From: Cyprinodon diabolis
Taxonomy: Eukaryota > Chordata > Actinopteri > Cyprinodontiformes > Cyprinodontidae
Direction of reading: 5' to 3'
Assembly: GCA_030533445.1 (NCBI GenBank)
Contig: CM060068.1
Span: 13,731,479 to 13,795,478 of the forward strand
DNA: 64,000 bases
This document shows positions 11,610-22,520 of the stretch, one piece after another. The number at the start of each line of letters is the position of its first letter. Positions within the stretch are counted from its first letter, which is position 1. Position numbers and translations under genes: made by a program. The notes under the pieces were generated by a model. It worked only from the letters and a program-made list of their open reading frames with translations, was not told where the DNA came from and searched no databases.

Positions 11610-13260
11610 GACATTTAATAAAATGTTGCTTCATTAAAATATATCATTTGGTTTTTGGTTGATCGTGTAAATAATTAGAACTCATAACAAATTTGAATTT
11701 CTATAAATTTTACACCTAAACTACATTAAACTTGTCCTTCACTACTAAAAATGAACACAATTATAAACTTTCTGAAGTGAGCTGGTATCAAACATATACC
11801 TTTGAGAATAATGAAAAATATGCAATAAATGTAGAAAATAATGAGCTACAATAAGAAAGTTAAAACAGCTGAGTACAGCCTTTATATCTTAAAAAAGTAA
11901 ACCCCTATCCAGGGGGTTTTATTTGAAATGAGCTGCCAATAAAACTGTAGCAAAGTCGTTTTGTCTCCCTCTTCTGGTACCAAAAAGTCCATATTTATGC
12001 ATGAAGTGTTCTAACTTGATAGTAATTACCTTTATAATACATGACCTGTATTGTTTTGCTGTGGCTGACCACCCTGCTTTATTTCCGCTTCCCATAAGGG
12101 GGTCATTACAGTCTTTACAATTCATTGCAACTGCTGGGCCAGCAAGGTAATGTCACAACAAACACCAGATTAAAAGCTCTGTGATGCTACAAATCCTGAA
12201 GCTGCTGGGTTGTTCAGGCTTTGTGTGCCAAAGCAAATGTTTCAGTGTGACTGATGTTGATTAGATTTCTGAATTACAACTTTATCTGTAAATGTATCAA
12301 GTAGCCTGTCCTCTCAATGAAATTAAGTTACAGTTTAGTCTCCTGCTTTTGCCCGACACACCACCTATTCAAAGAAACTGGCCTCGGTGTTCATAGAATC
12401 TTAGGGGTAAACCAAACTATATGCATTTTCTAAACATCTACTGATATACTTTCCTCTTTTTTATAATACACAGTTATATTCAAATCAATCTACAAGTATT
12501 TCATTTATCGCAAAGTTAAATTAAATGTAGCAACTCATAGTTTTTTCTTTTACAAGTTGCTGTAGGTGCTGATAGCTGTAGGTAGGGAGGATCTTCTATA
12601 TAGGTCTATCTTGCATCAGATGTGGAGAAAGTCAGTTTTCCATATGCTTGTTCATTTTATGAAGAATTTTCTTTGTGAAGCTCATTTTAACCCCTGATTA
12701 TTCCAGGCCTATTTCCTCCCATTGAACATGTGGCTGCAGCATCAATAGGAGAAATCAAACATATATACCTTCTATACAAGGTTGTACAAGGCAAACAACC
12801 ATGCATGCTCACACTTGCTTCTTCGAGGAGTGTGATAAAGTAAAAGTTTTAAACCTTTTATGTTTTGGACTATTTGAAAGAGGTTCCCCCCTTTAACTCT
12901 AAACTTTTTTTTAACTGTGCTGTTACTGTTTGTTGCAAATTATTATTCTGTGTTTGGTCATGGTTTATTTTAGGTGTATTTTCCTCTTTGTGTTTTATGT
13001 TTTTTCTTCAGTCACCAAAGATCCTACTCCTCACTGGTAATAGTTTTAATTTGTAATGGTTTATGTTACTGTCTCTGTAAGAAAATTAAGAAGTTTTGCT
13101 TTTTGCGTGATATGACCCTATCATTAGTTTCCATGGATGTATGATCTAGTGTATTGTCTTCTCTATGTTTTTTCAGATTTTTATTAGGAATGTACCTATA
13201 TATTTAAATAAAATCTGTTAGTACCACATGCAGAAAGACAGTCCATACTGTGATATTCAA
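11610..13260. other. Intergenic sequence, no gene seen
   Basis: AT-rich unique-looking sequence. No coding, RNA or mobile feature could be supported. Confidence 0.4.
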
Positions 13261-14075
13261 CACAGCTGTATTCAGACCCTGCCCACTTTTTGCCCCATAT
13301 ACTAAAACCCTAACCATAGCAGCGCTTTTATGTCAGTCATCCTATCTCATGAACAAATTGTGTTTCCAATGATCATAAATATCAGTTTTAGCCTTCTATA
13401 ACCAGATTATATTCTTCCAGTATTTATCTTGTAAAAACATTCTGCAGCAAAAGTTTTAAAGGCTTCAAATTAATTATGTACATAGAGCTGAAATCATTAT
13501 GAATAGTCTGTTTTGCAACTGGAACATATTTTGTGAAAAACCCTCTCTGTGCTGCTCTGGTTATTTGAAACCATTTTCATAGGCCAGCAGTTAATTTTAA
13601 AACAGCTGATATTGCTTCACTTATAGCAACATAAATGCTTTCTAAGTACAGACTGACTGAAGGGGAATTCTATGCATTTTGCCCAGCCACTTCTTCCTGT
13701 CTCTAATACATTCTGTGTGTAATTCCAAATATAGCTTCATTTGTTTAATTTGTTTTGAATTATTTATATCTTGAAATTATTAGATTGTTGCCACCATGTG
13801 GTGTAAATCTTATAAAGGTATCAGTAGAACCGTTAGAATTATTATAACTGAGAAGAACACCGACATGATTAATGTTATCCCCCCCTTGTTCTCTCTATGA
13901 TTTGTTAACCAGGAAGTGGATACACCTGCCCTAACAACAGGGGGATTCAATTACCAACATGTTTACAGTGGCTTCACAACTGTTCATAATATAGGACGAC
14001 TGCCCTAAAAGTGCTGCTATGGTTAGGGTTTTAGCATATGGGGCAACAAGTGGGCAGGGTCTGAATACAGCTGTG
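13261..14075. mobile_element. DNA transposon remnant with ~101-bp terminal inverted repeats
   Basis: The left arm (13,261-13,362) starts CACAGCTGTATTCAGACCCT. The right arm (13,975-14,075) is its reverse complement with scattered differences, including the shared inner words CCCTAACCATAGCAGC and ATGAACA. Arms of about 101 bp enclose 612 bp of AT-rich DNA with no transposase frame, so the element is non-autonomous. Flanking bases (ttcaa, aatgg) show no clear target duplication, so the superfamily cannot be given. Confidence 0.75.
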
Positions 14076-14142
14076 AATGGTAAAAACAGACTAGGTGAGA
14101 ATCATCAGATTTGTAGTTGAAGTTGGGAAAATGTGGATATAT

Positions 14143-14600
14143 TGTCATGATCTTGGCACTGATGACTGATTGGTTTACTAATTTCATTCACCTGCCTAGC
14201 TCCGCCTGTTGTCTCATTACCTTCATCTTATCCACCTGCTACTGCTTCTATTTTACCAGCCCTCTAACCAGTCATCAGTGCCAGATTATTTATGAGCCAG
14301 TGGGGAGAGTGTGCCATGGTTACCTTAGTGTCTCTGATTACCTAATCCTGACCTGTTCTGCCTATAAACCATCTGTTTTAACCTGCCTGCTTCCAGTCAT
14401 CAGAGCCAGATTATTCTTGCACCAGTGGTTAGAGTGTGCCAGCGTTATCTTAGTGTGTCTTATTACCTGTTCTGCCTCTCAAGTCTGAAACTGCCTTTTT
14501 CTGTCTGATCTGTTTGCCTGACCTGTGTTGAGACTCCTGCTGGATTCTGCCTATTTGCTGAACTTTGAGCTGCTTTCTGACACCGACCTGGATTTCCCTT
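14143..14600 (+). mobile_element. Gypsy-type LTR fragment with internal tandem duplication
   Basis: Begins TGTCATGATCTTGGCACTG, a typical fish gypsy LTR start, followed by a pyrimidine-biased 'cacctgcctagctccgcctg' region. Within it, a unit starting CAGTCATCAG.GCCAGATTAT occurs twice (14,270 and 14,397; about 127 bp apart) with shared AGAGTGTGCCA and TTAGTGTGTCT words. The 3' end is missing; it runs directly into a GGATG-tail repeat at 14,609. Open frames spanning it are artefacts of the repeat. Confidence 0.5.
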
Positions 14601-14608
14601 CGGAACCT

Positions 14609-14650
14609 CTGGTTGGGATAAGTGTGATGGAAAAAGGATGGATGGATGGT
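14609..14650 (+). mobile_element. 3' stub of the GGATG-tail SINE
   Basis: 'gttgggataagtgtgatgg' followed by GGATGGATGGATGG is the extreme 3' end of the family seen at 8.4, 34.8 and 37.6 kb. Confidence 0.55.
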
Positions 14651-16527
14651 GAAATGATGTCATGTGAGACAAATATTTGGACAAAAGAACAATGTTTGAA
14701 GGAGTACAAGTGTGGCATTCAAATCCTCTCATGTTTGCTAATGGGCATTTAATCAAATGCTGTGGTGATGTTACAAGAATAATTTTAAACATGTGTAAGA
14801 AAACTCCACAGTAATTTAAACTTCTTCCTCAGATTTGTGCAAACTATACATGCTTTGTGTTAAGAGTTTGAGCCAAAAAGAATAGTTGAATAAAATATCT
14901 GTGTGCCAAAAACACTGTATCACTGTAGAAGCTGCTCCAGTTGTTATTGCTTATTAGTATAATAATAACAACACACTGATAAAAAATATAAATAATTAAA
15001 ACCTATAGATAAATATTGTAAATACATCCTATGGTGTGTATTAAAAATGTGTGGTTATTTGGGAGTAAATTAAAATGTATTAGTTGGATGATAATTCATG
15101 CATAACTTCCAACTTTAAAACTTTATCACAGAAGATAAAAAGGGGAGGAAAAAAGGCTTGCATGCACAATGCTCCTTCTCCCCTGGGGTTCATTAGCAGC
15201 AATGCAATTCAGTGACCCAGAAACTAAAACTCGCTCAAATGAATTAGCAGATCCACGCATGCAGGCAGTTCAGCTGCTAATTACAAAGTCAAACTCCTCC
15301 TCTCACGGAGGGATTCCCCCCTTTGAAGATGAACCAAACTCTGGAAATCCAGGATGTTTTGTAAATACAGCTTCAGTATTATGATGCTGAAATGGTTCCA
15401 GTAACTAGTCCTAACAGCTTGTTGTAGTTCAAACTATGATTCTTCAATGAATTACAAATACTTGACTCTTCCATAAATGTGTGTTTTTAGGGGAAAATAT
15501 GTGTTTTTTTTAAGCATAATATTAAAAAAAACAAAGGTATTGTTAGAATGGCATATAGATAAAATAGGAAATATGTGTATGTTTCTAATATTTCTCACTT
15601 TTTATAATGCAGTAGTAATTTCATCTTTGGGAATGTACAGCAAATTGCCATTTTGAGTGTTCACTAAATAAAGATTGACTGAAATATATGGGGGTCAAAT
15701 GGACCTTCATATTTTTTGATGCTCCAACACGATTATGGTAAATGTGACCGTTACAAACCCAATATAGATGAAGTTAAATCATGGCGAAGGATTTATTGAC
15801 CAACAATAATGAGAGATTAATTCTAAAACATGTGGAAAAATGTAGGAAAATTAGATGTCTTTTTAATTTAATCTTACTTGTTCTGTAGTGGTATTTCACA
15901 GTGATAGAAAATGTTAAAATATTTATTGTCATTGCCTTTTAAAAACAAACTAAAACTGCCAAACATAGTATTTAACTTGAGTTACTTCAAAACACAAAGC
16001 AAGCAATAGTATGGAATTGAATAAGGATATGCAGTAATTAAACAAACATTTAAGATGGAGAACAGAAATTCTGTTCTGTTCGAAATAGAATTTAAGAGGG
16101 AGCCGATGTGACTGAAAATGTATCAGGTTTAATGTAATTAATTGTCATCAGGTATCTTCAGTAACAACGTTCTCTTTGTACAACTGGAAAATACTTTTAG
16201 AAAAATATTTTAATTCCATTGTTTCCTGGTTCTTGCGATGGACTGCCGGAATGTCGTCGTAAACACTGCTTCCAGCGTAATTATTGCTGCAACCCTGTGA
16301 GAACAGGCTGCTGTAGACTGATAAAAAGATATTTCCTATTGTGGCACAAAGTCCAGTGTGCAGCATTCTCTCGCAGTCTTTTGAGTTTGTTTTTCTCTAA
16401 TTTGACTTAATCTGATTTTTTGATCAGAAACCCGAACAGTGGACGCAAAATAGACAGTTCAATCTTAATTCTAAATCACAATAGACAACAACTACTCTGC
16501 AGTTTAAAAGAATCAATTTAGGATCAG

Positions 16528-16529
<2 letters not shown>
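14651..16529. other. Intergenic sequence, no gene seen
   Basis: AT-rich. A 'gggggtcaaatggacc' word near 15,690 hints at another dispersed repeat, but nothing can be delimited. Confidence 0.4.

Positions 16530-16558
<29 letters not shown>
16530..16558 (+). repeat. (TA)n microsatellite
   Basis: About 14 uninterrupted TA units. Confidence 0.95.
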
Positions 16559-16559
16559 G

Positions 16560-17065
16560 CTACTGCACTATTATATATTTGCTATTTGTAGCAAATACAA
16601 AAAAACTGTTATTGCACAGGGTATTAAATAGTAATTGCACATTGGATATTTCACAAGTTTATTGCCGTAATAGTGTTGCATTGTAGAGTCTGGTTGCAGC
16701 AGGGATGGATGACCTACAGTAGCACTCCTTTTTACAAACAGGATGTAAAGGTGTTTCACTAAAGGAGCTGCTAATCTCCTCTACAGTCTGGTGGCAGAGG
16801 ATGGAAGGTGTTGTCCATGATGGATGTAATCTTGGACAGCACCCTCCTCTCCCACTCCACTTAGTCCAGAGTGCAGCCTAGGACAGAAACAGCCTTTCTC
16901 ACCAGTTTGTTCAGTTTCCTTTTGTCCCATTCTGTGCTGCCAGGGGCCCAGTAGACATCAGAGGAGGGCTGATGCCACCACAGAGTCATAGAAGGTTTTA
17001 AGCAGGGGTCTGCTCACTATAAAGGACCTCAGCCTCTTCAGGAGGGGGAGGCAGTGTTTTGATTC
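16560..17065 (-). pseudogene. Decayed LINE reverse-transcriptase C-terminal end
   Basis: Read on the minus strand, the segment encodes pieces of the C-terminal part of a non-LTR retrotransposon pol protein: LLKRLRSFIV, KTFYDSVVASAL, then after a stop NKLVRKAVSVLGCTLD, a further stop, and VLSKITSIMDNTFHP, ending with VGHPSLLQPDSTMQHYY. These match the post-RT region commonly annotated as 'RNA-directed DNA polymerase from mobile element jockey-like' in fish. At least two in-frame stops are present and the upstream RT and endonuclease domains are missing, so it is a 5'-truncated dead copy. The clade (Rex1/jockey-like versus RTE) is not settled. Confidence 0.75.
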
Positions 17066-17699
17066 CAGCCCAGTTTATTATTGACATGAATAAACTGGGC
17101 TGGACTCATAACACTGACGCCATGCAGAAACATTAACTGACACAGGTTCTGATGAGATTTCATAAATATTATATGCAAGTATATTATATATAGTGATAGA
17201 AATGACTGTTTTGGAAATGGCAACCTTTAGTATTTCTTTTAAAATACACCATATAAAATGTCATTTTCCTCATTATTTCTACATTCCAACTAAATTTGAA
17301 ATGTTTTTGACAATGACAGCCAATAAATCCAGTTTTGGTTTCATAAAACTTTTATTTTTCTTCTTGTGTCCCTTCCTTACATAGAGCTAACACTGCTATC
17401 CTGATTTTAGCTGTCCTGTTTCTTAAACACTAATGTGATTGTAAGTATACAAAGGTAAAAAAAAAAGTTAAAAGTTACATTTTGTGGTGGAAATGACAGT
17501 GATCCTTCGGGGACACGTGTTCTTTTTTTTTGGAAAAATAAATAAAATACTAATATATCTTACAAGCACAAGATTTTCATTAATATAAGGAATTTCTCTA
17601 CCATTTGTCAATAAAGTTTCTTTCTGTATCATGGAGGACTGGTCAAAGGACAAATAACATATAACAATAGAAAGCCATATTAACTGTGTGATATAACTT

Positions 17700-18325
17700 T
17701 TGAAAGTCCGGCGCAGCTCGCGGACTCGTCCCCGTGGTTCCTGAGGGCTCCAGCATTGCGGAGGCTGGGGGTTTTCCTCGGGGCCGTCTCTCCTCCTCCC
17801 TTGTTGTGGGGTCAGATTTCTTGGGTTGGCCCCTCCTGGGCACCTTTGCTCTTGAGATCCCTTTTGGTGTCTGGGGCTTTGGGTCGGTGCTCTGGAGGGG
17901 CGGGTCTTCGGCTCTTCACAACCAGTATTGAGCATTTTTCCTTTGGATAAACTTTATGCACAAGTGCACTCTAACAAACAACTACAGGTGCTTGGCCCCA
18001 GGTACTTAGAGGTTCACTTCCATACAGAAAGCCTATATTCTTATCTTCAGCTACAACAGTATATATGTCAGATTAAATAATACTACTTACACATCAGCGA
18101 TAGTATCTATGTGTTACTTTATTGTATATCTTATCCGTTTATTGTACCTACATTAGTTGCTTGTGCTGTACTTTTTACATCTCTTTGCTGAAGATGAAGC
18201 AGACTGTATATGTTTTTATCGTTATCTCCCTTGTATCTCCCCTTTTATCTCCTCTTTCCCTCATATTTTTTCCTTTTTGTCCTGTTTTTCTTTCTTGCTC
18301 TACTTACATTGCAGTGTAAATAAAA
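17700..18325. mobile_element. Unclassified GC-rich repeat with pyrimidine-rich tail
   Basis: A sharply bounded GC-rich block (about 17,705-17,930) in AT-rich DNA is followed by AT-rich sequence and a CT-rich tract (18,220-18,300) ending in 'aataaaatctgtaat'. The overall shape, GC-rich head plus pyrimidine tract plus AATAAA-like end, suggests a plus-strand retroposon. The long minus-strand open frame over the block (Pro/Arg/Gln-rich) is a composition effect. Confidence 0.35.
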
Positions 18326-18522
18326 TCTGTAATACTCCCTGCATGAATTATATTGAAGCTATTTATATGCATAAATCAAGTGGAAATCTATGGCGACAGC
18401 CATACTGCTCCACTTGTGAAAGCAAAATCTGTTGGGCTCTCTTTTTGGCATCAAGACAATTATTCTTATTGCCACATCGCCAGACAGGACTATGGAAGAG
18501 GATTAGGGCTACTGAAAAATTT

Positions 18523-18680
18523 AAAGAAGTTAACTGATTTTTAAATTTTATTTCAGTTTATTATGGGAAAAAAGTCAGAATTCTGAGATTAAAGTCAGAA
18601 TATTGAGATTAAAGTCAGAATCCTGACTTTTTCCCATATTAAACTGAAATAAAATGTAAAAATCCGTTAACTTTTCTTTT
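18523..18680. mobile_element. Palindromic MITE with 20-bp internal tandem repeats
   Basis: Two arms of about 48 bp, AAAGAAGTTAACTGATTTTT... and its inverted partner ending ...AATCCGTTAACTTTTCTTT, share TTTTATTTCAGTTTA and TATGGGAAAAA in inverted order. The centre (18,571-18,622) holds about 2.5 copies of the 20-mer AAAGTCAGAATTCTGAGATT, itself partly palindromic. No coding capacity. It lies about 150 bp upstream of the CpG-rich start of the pard3b-like gene. Confidence 0.7.
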
Positions 18681-18824
18681 ACACTGGCCCAACTCTTCTT
18701 CCGTATAGGACACTGTTAATAAATAAAAAAGAAGGTATTAAGACAGCAGCAAAATGTTGGACAGCATGTGATATAAAGTAATTTACAATCCCTTTTAAAA
18801 AACACTTTTATAATATGTCGTAAA

Positions 18825-19258
18825 TTGCCTTTTTTTCGGCGCGTCCCCTTTAAGAAAGTGACAGCAGCAGCAGCGGCAGCAACAAGTCGCTGGTCAGGAA
18901 CTGGTCAGGAGCGGACGGGCGCTGTAGAGGAATCTCAAAACTTTCCCACTTCAGGAAAAGTTTATTTATTTTTTGCTTCGCTGGGTCAGCTTTCTCTCAA
19001 CCTGTAACTGGAGGTGTTAATAACTTCTGCGCTTCCTTGTCCTGTTTTGGGGAAACAAAAATAGATGCAAACGACTGACTGGAAGCGAGAGGAAAACTTT
19101 AGGAATGATGCCCGAACGGCTGCATCCCTCCCTCCTCCGAAACTCAGCTAAGGTGGCTAACGTTAGCTAGCACAGGAACCGCTCGCTAACGGGCGATGGG
19201 AAACTTTTCTTCAACCTTAACAAGTCAAAGTTAGTTTAGCTGTAGCAGAAAAAGACGC
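18825..19258 (+). promoter_or_regulatory. Probable promoter and 5' untranslated exon of pard3b-like gene
   Basis: This is the only strongly CpG-containing single-copy segment upstream of the coding exon (GGCGCGTCCCC, GCAGCAGCGGC, GCTCGCTAACGGGCGATGGG). A good splice donor, ACGC|GTGAGT, follows position 19,258. An acceptor with a long pyrimidine tract (CCTCCTCTTTGGCTTCTCTTTACCAG, read as two parts) ends at 19,717, 18-21 bases before the start codon; a weaker one ends at 19,623. This supports a 5' UTR exon ending at 19,258 and a 459-bp UTR intron. The transcription start is not determined and the left edge is approximate. Confidence 0.55.
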
Positions 19259-19723
19259 GTGAGTATTAAAAAAAGGTTGTGAAAGTAAAATTATCCTCGC
19301 GCGGTCCAGGTTATACAATAAGGCTAATCAGCTAGCTTATTGGATCAGAATCCGGTAAAGTCGCAAAAAGGATTCAATACGACACACCTCTAGTTTATTA
19401 GCGACTCCATCATGAAAAGAGCACAGAGGTTCAACGCTTCAATAAACCTTGTTTATGTTTTGACCTAACTAAACAGCATCATCTGTAGAGCTCGGACAGA
19501 GATGAGAGAGCTGACCACTGCATGCTGGTTAAAAGTGCTGCCTGCTAAATCACAATGACATTTAACTGTGGAGCTCCGAAGAAAACTTTTTAAAGAAGTT
19601 GCTCTGACTGCTGTTGTTTGCAGCTTTTTTCCTTCCTATTTGTGGGTTGGAATTAGACTTCTGTTTAGTAAACTTTGCATCTTGGATCCTACCTCCTCTT
19701 TGGCTTCTCTTTACCAGCACTAA

Positions 19724-19882
<159 letters not shown>

Positions 19883-20160
19883 TGAACTAACATGTCCATT
19901 GCTTTGACAGGGACTGGTATGAAATGATCATTGCTGGGTGATATTGACATAAAACACATTTTTCCTGTATACCCAGGCTTTATTTTGAAGCAACTTTGTA
20001 TTCTGTAATTACAGTTAATGAAGCAGACAGTAGTTTATAATCTGATGAGAATATACTGCAAAAAAGGTAATTTTTCCCTTAAAAGAAGTGCACTTTTTCT
20101 TGATTTGAGGGAGTAAGTGAGACACTTTTCCAATAAAACAAGACTATTTACATTTAAAAT

Positions 20161-20722
20161 AAGAGCTGGGTATTTTCGCCAAAGTCATGAATCAAATCAA
20201 TTTTGATTCATACAGTTCTAACTTCATTAATTTCGATTCAATCTGTTTTTACAACAATGAAAGTGGTTCAGCGTTTCAGAATACTCTGGTATTTCATTTT
20301 TTTCCTGTCACATTAAACACAAGTTGCAAACATGTAAATCAGACATTTTAAGCTTGAGATGTGAACAAAACTGTCTTATAAGTGCAAACTTGTTTGTGAA
20401 AAGTGAAAAAGTGAAGCCTCACTCTAGCAAGCAGACGAGACACAGCAGACATGCATAAGCTGGAGTAACTTCACTGCACAAACCATATTTGCAGCGTTGT
20501 CTTTAACAACTAAAGGGTGTTTGCTGCTCAGCCCCCATTTATTAATGTCTTCAGTCAACCTATTGGCTATATTTGCAGCTGTCCAGCTTGAAGTAATCTT
20601 GAGTGCATCTTTCCTGCCCATTTGATTGTGAACGTCACTTGGTCACTATAAAATTAATAGATTTTGGAAAAATGTAAAGGAATCAATTAAAAATCAATTA
20701 AATCGATTTTTTACCCAGCCCT
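20161..20722 (-). mobile_element. Non-autonomous hAT element with transposase fragment
   Basis: The left end (AGAGCTGGGTATTTT) and right end (AAATCGATTTTTTACCCAGCCCT) form inverted termini around TAGGGCTGGGTA. Both sides are flanked by ATTTAAAAT (20,152-20,160 and 20,723-20,731), covering an 8-bp target duplication of hAT type. On the minus strand, 20,424-20,621 encodes a piece of hAT transposase: SSWTAANIANRLTEDINKWG then VVKDNAANMVCAVKLL, matching the RNase H-fold region around the second catalytic Asp (DNAANM) of ZBED-type hAT proteins. The rest of the transposase is deleted. It sits inside another AT-rich repeat spanning about 20,055-20,900. Confidence 0.75.
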
Positions 20723-22029
20723 ATTTAAAATAAGAAAAAACTACTTCATTTTCTTATTTCAAGTACATATTACCTAACTGTCTTATTCTAAGAGTAAAAA
20801 TACTTATTCCATTTGCAAACGATTGTATTTTCCTGCTCAAATTAGGAGTAAATTCACTTAAATTAAGACATTTTCATAGATGTACCAAGCTTTGCTATTT
20901 TAGTTTCCCAAACTTTTTAAAAAGATTCCAAGTTTAATTCAGTTTGTTTCATGAAAATTTACAGGTGGATGCCAACTATTTAACATATTAGTGAATCAAT
21001 AATGTGAGATTAAAGGCACCAAAGACAGTTCGGAAGGGGCCTATTACCGTATGTGTGGAGGAAATATTTCAGCTTTGTGTCTATTTGAGTAAACTTCAGG
21101 GAAGACATTAATTTCCCCATGCATTTTGCAACAGGAAAATCACCTAATGCAATTTGATTTTGAAAGCAAGGGCATCCAGGATGGACTGTCTTTTGTCACT
21201 CTCTCTGTGTCCAGTATAGAGGAAATTGCTCTGCAACTGCTTGCCTCTCTGTTGGCAACTTTTAAGAAATTTTAAGAAAAAGCCACAAAAAAAATATGTT
21301 TGGAGAGCTACATAAGCTCTACGGCGACACAAGGACCCTTAAATGTTTAGTTTTTACGACATTCTGCTTCCTTTTTAATGTCAGAGCATTATAAAAAGCT
21401 GTAAAAACTCTTCATAGCCAAAATAAAGCTTTGGTTGTTAAAGACTCACACAGAATATTATATATATCAGCATTTTAGTATCAGTGTCCGCAGGTTTAAA
21501 CCTATAAAAGCCTTTTTTTGGATGTACTAATTATTTGGGCTTCAAAATCTTCATTTAATTGGTTCCAATTGGTCATCCTATTTTTGTATTAGCTTGTTTA
21601 ATGGAATCCAACTGAGATAGATACCCCCATTTGACCCAGTTTCTGTGCACAGGTTGTCAAAGCTCACAGAATTGTTGCTCAGCTTAAAAAAAGAGAGACT
21701 TGATTTTGGTTTTACACTTTTAAGCAATGCAATCGCAACAGAAAGGTTTGACATTGTGATTCACTTGTGTTGGTATTTAGAGGTCCTGCTGAGAAACAAA
21801 AGTAGCTGTTTTTAGTTGTGCACAACAGTGCGCAGCAACGGATGAGAAAGAATTACAAAAAACACTTAAAAAACTAGCTTTCCTATCTCTATTGACTAAT
21901 TGTGGTCAGATTGCATACATGTTAGCAAGTACCAGATGGACACATTGGTTTGTGAAAATGAACAAAACCATAAAACAGCTCTCCTTCATCCTCTCTAACA
22001 GTCATCTTTTCAGCCATCAGCTAGTCGCA

Positions 22030-22520
22030 TCATTCATTATTTATTATTCTGTAATAATGGGCTAAGATTTCCATGAACTTCAGGACGACAGAAGAGAGAG
22101 CCAAGATCCGTTTTTATCAAAAGCGCTCTCATAACATTTGACGTTGTCCCCGAAGATATAAGAAAATCATTCGAAAGCTCTTTCATTTTTATATCATGAA
22201 AGAACCATAAGATTTTCAGAGTCCTAAGTCTTGGGAAATTAGACAAAGCCGCAGAGGTCCAGTTCTCCATAACTGCCGTATAAAAAATTAAAAGCGTATC
22301 TGATATGAATCGGGATGGCCTAGACAGGAGCAGACACGAGTCATTTCCAATTTAGTTGTGAGTGTAAAATGCAAATGGCTCCGTCTTGTGATTCCTTTAT
22401 GACTGCTGTTGATTCCCTGCACTGCTCTCAGGGCAGGAACCCCATGACCCCCATCAGACAACCGAATCATCTCAGTGACTTGCTTCATATTGGGTCCATT
22501 ATTCAAAACGCACAGCAGTC
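22030..22520. other. Candidate conserved non-coding element in intron 1
   Basis: About 490 bp of balanced, complex sequence without repeats or long open frames, standing out from AT-rich surroundings. It includes an octamer-type ATGCAAAT word near 22,370. Purely compositional evidence; conservation cannot be tested here. Confidence 0.25.

Noticed and set aside
14117..14488. 123-codon plus-strand open frame
   Set aside because: Lies across an LTR fragment and its tandem duplication; cysteine/leucine-rich chance translation.
17468..17935. 155-codon minus-strand open frame
   Set aside because: Pro/Arg/Gln-rich start comes from the GC-rich repeat block and continues into AT-rich DNA with no domain; no splice or promoter context.
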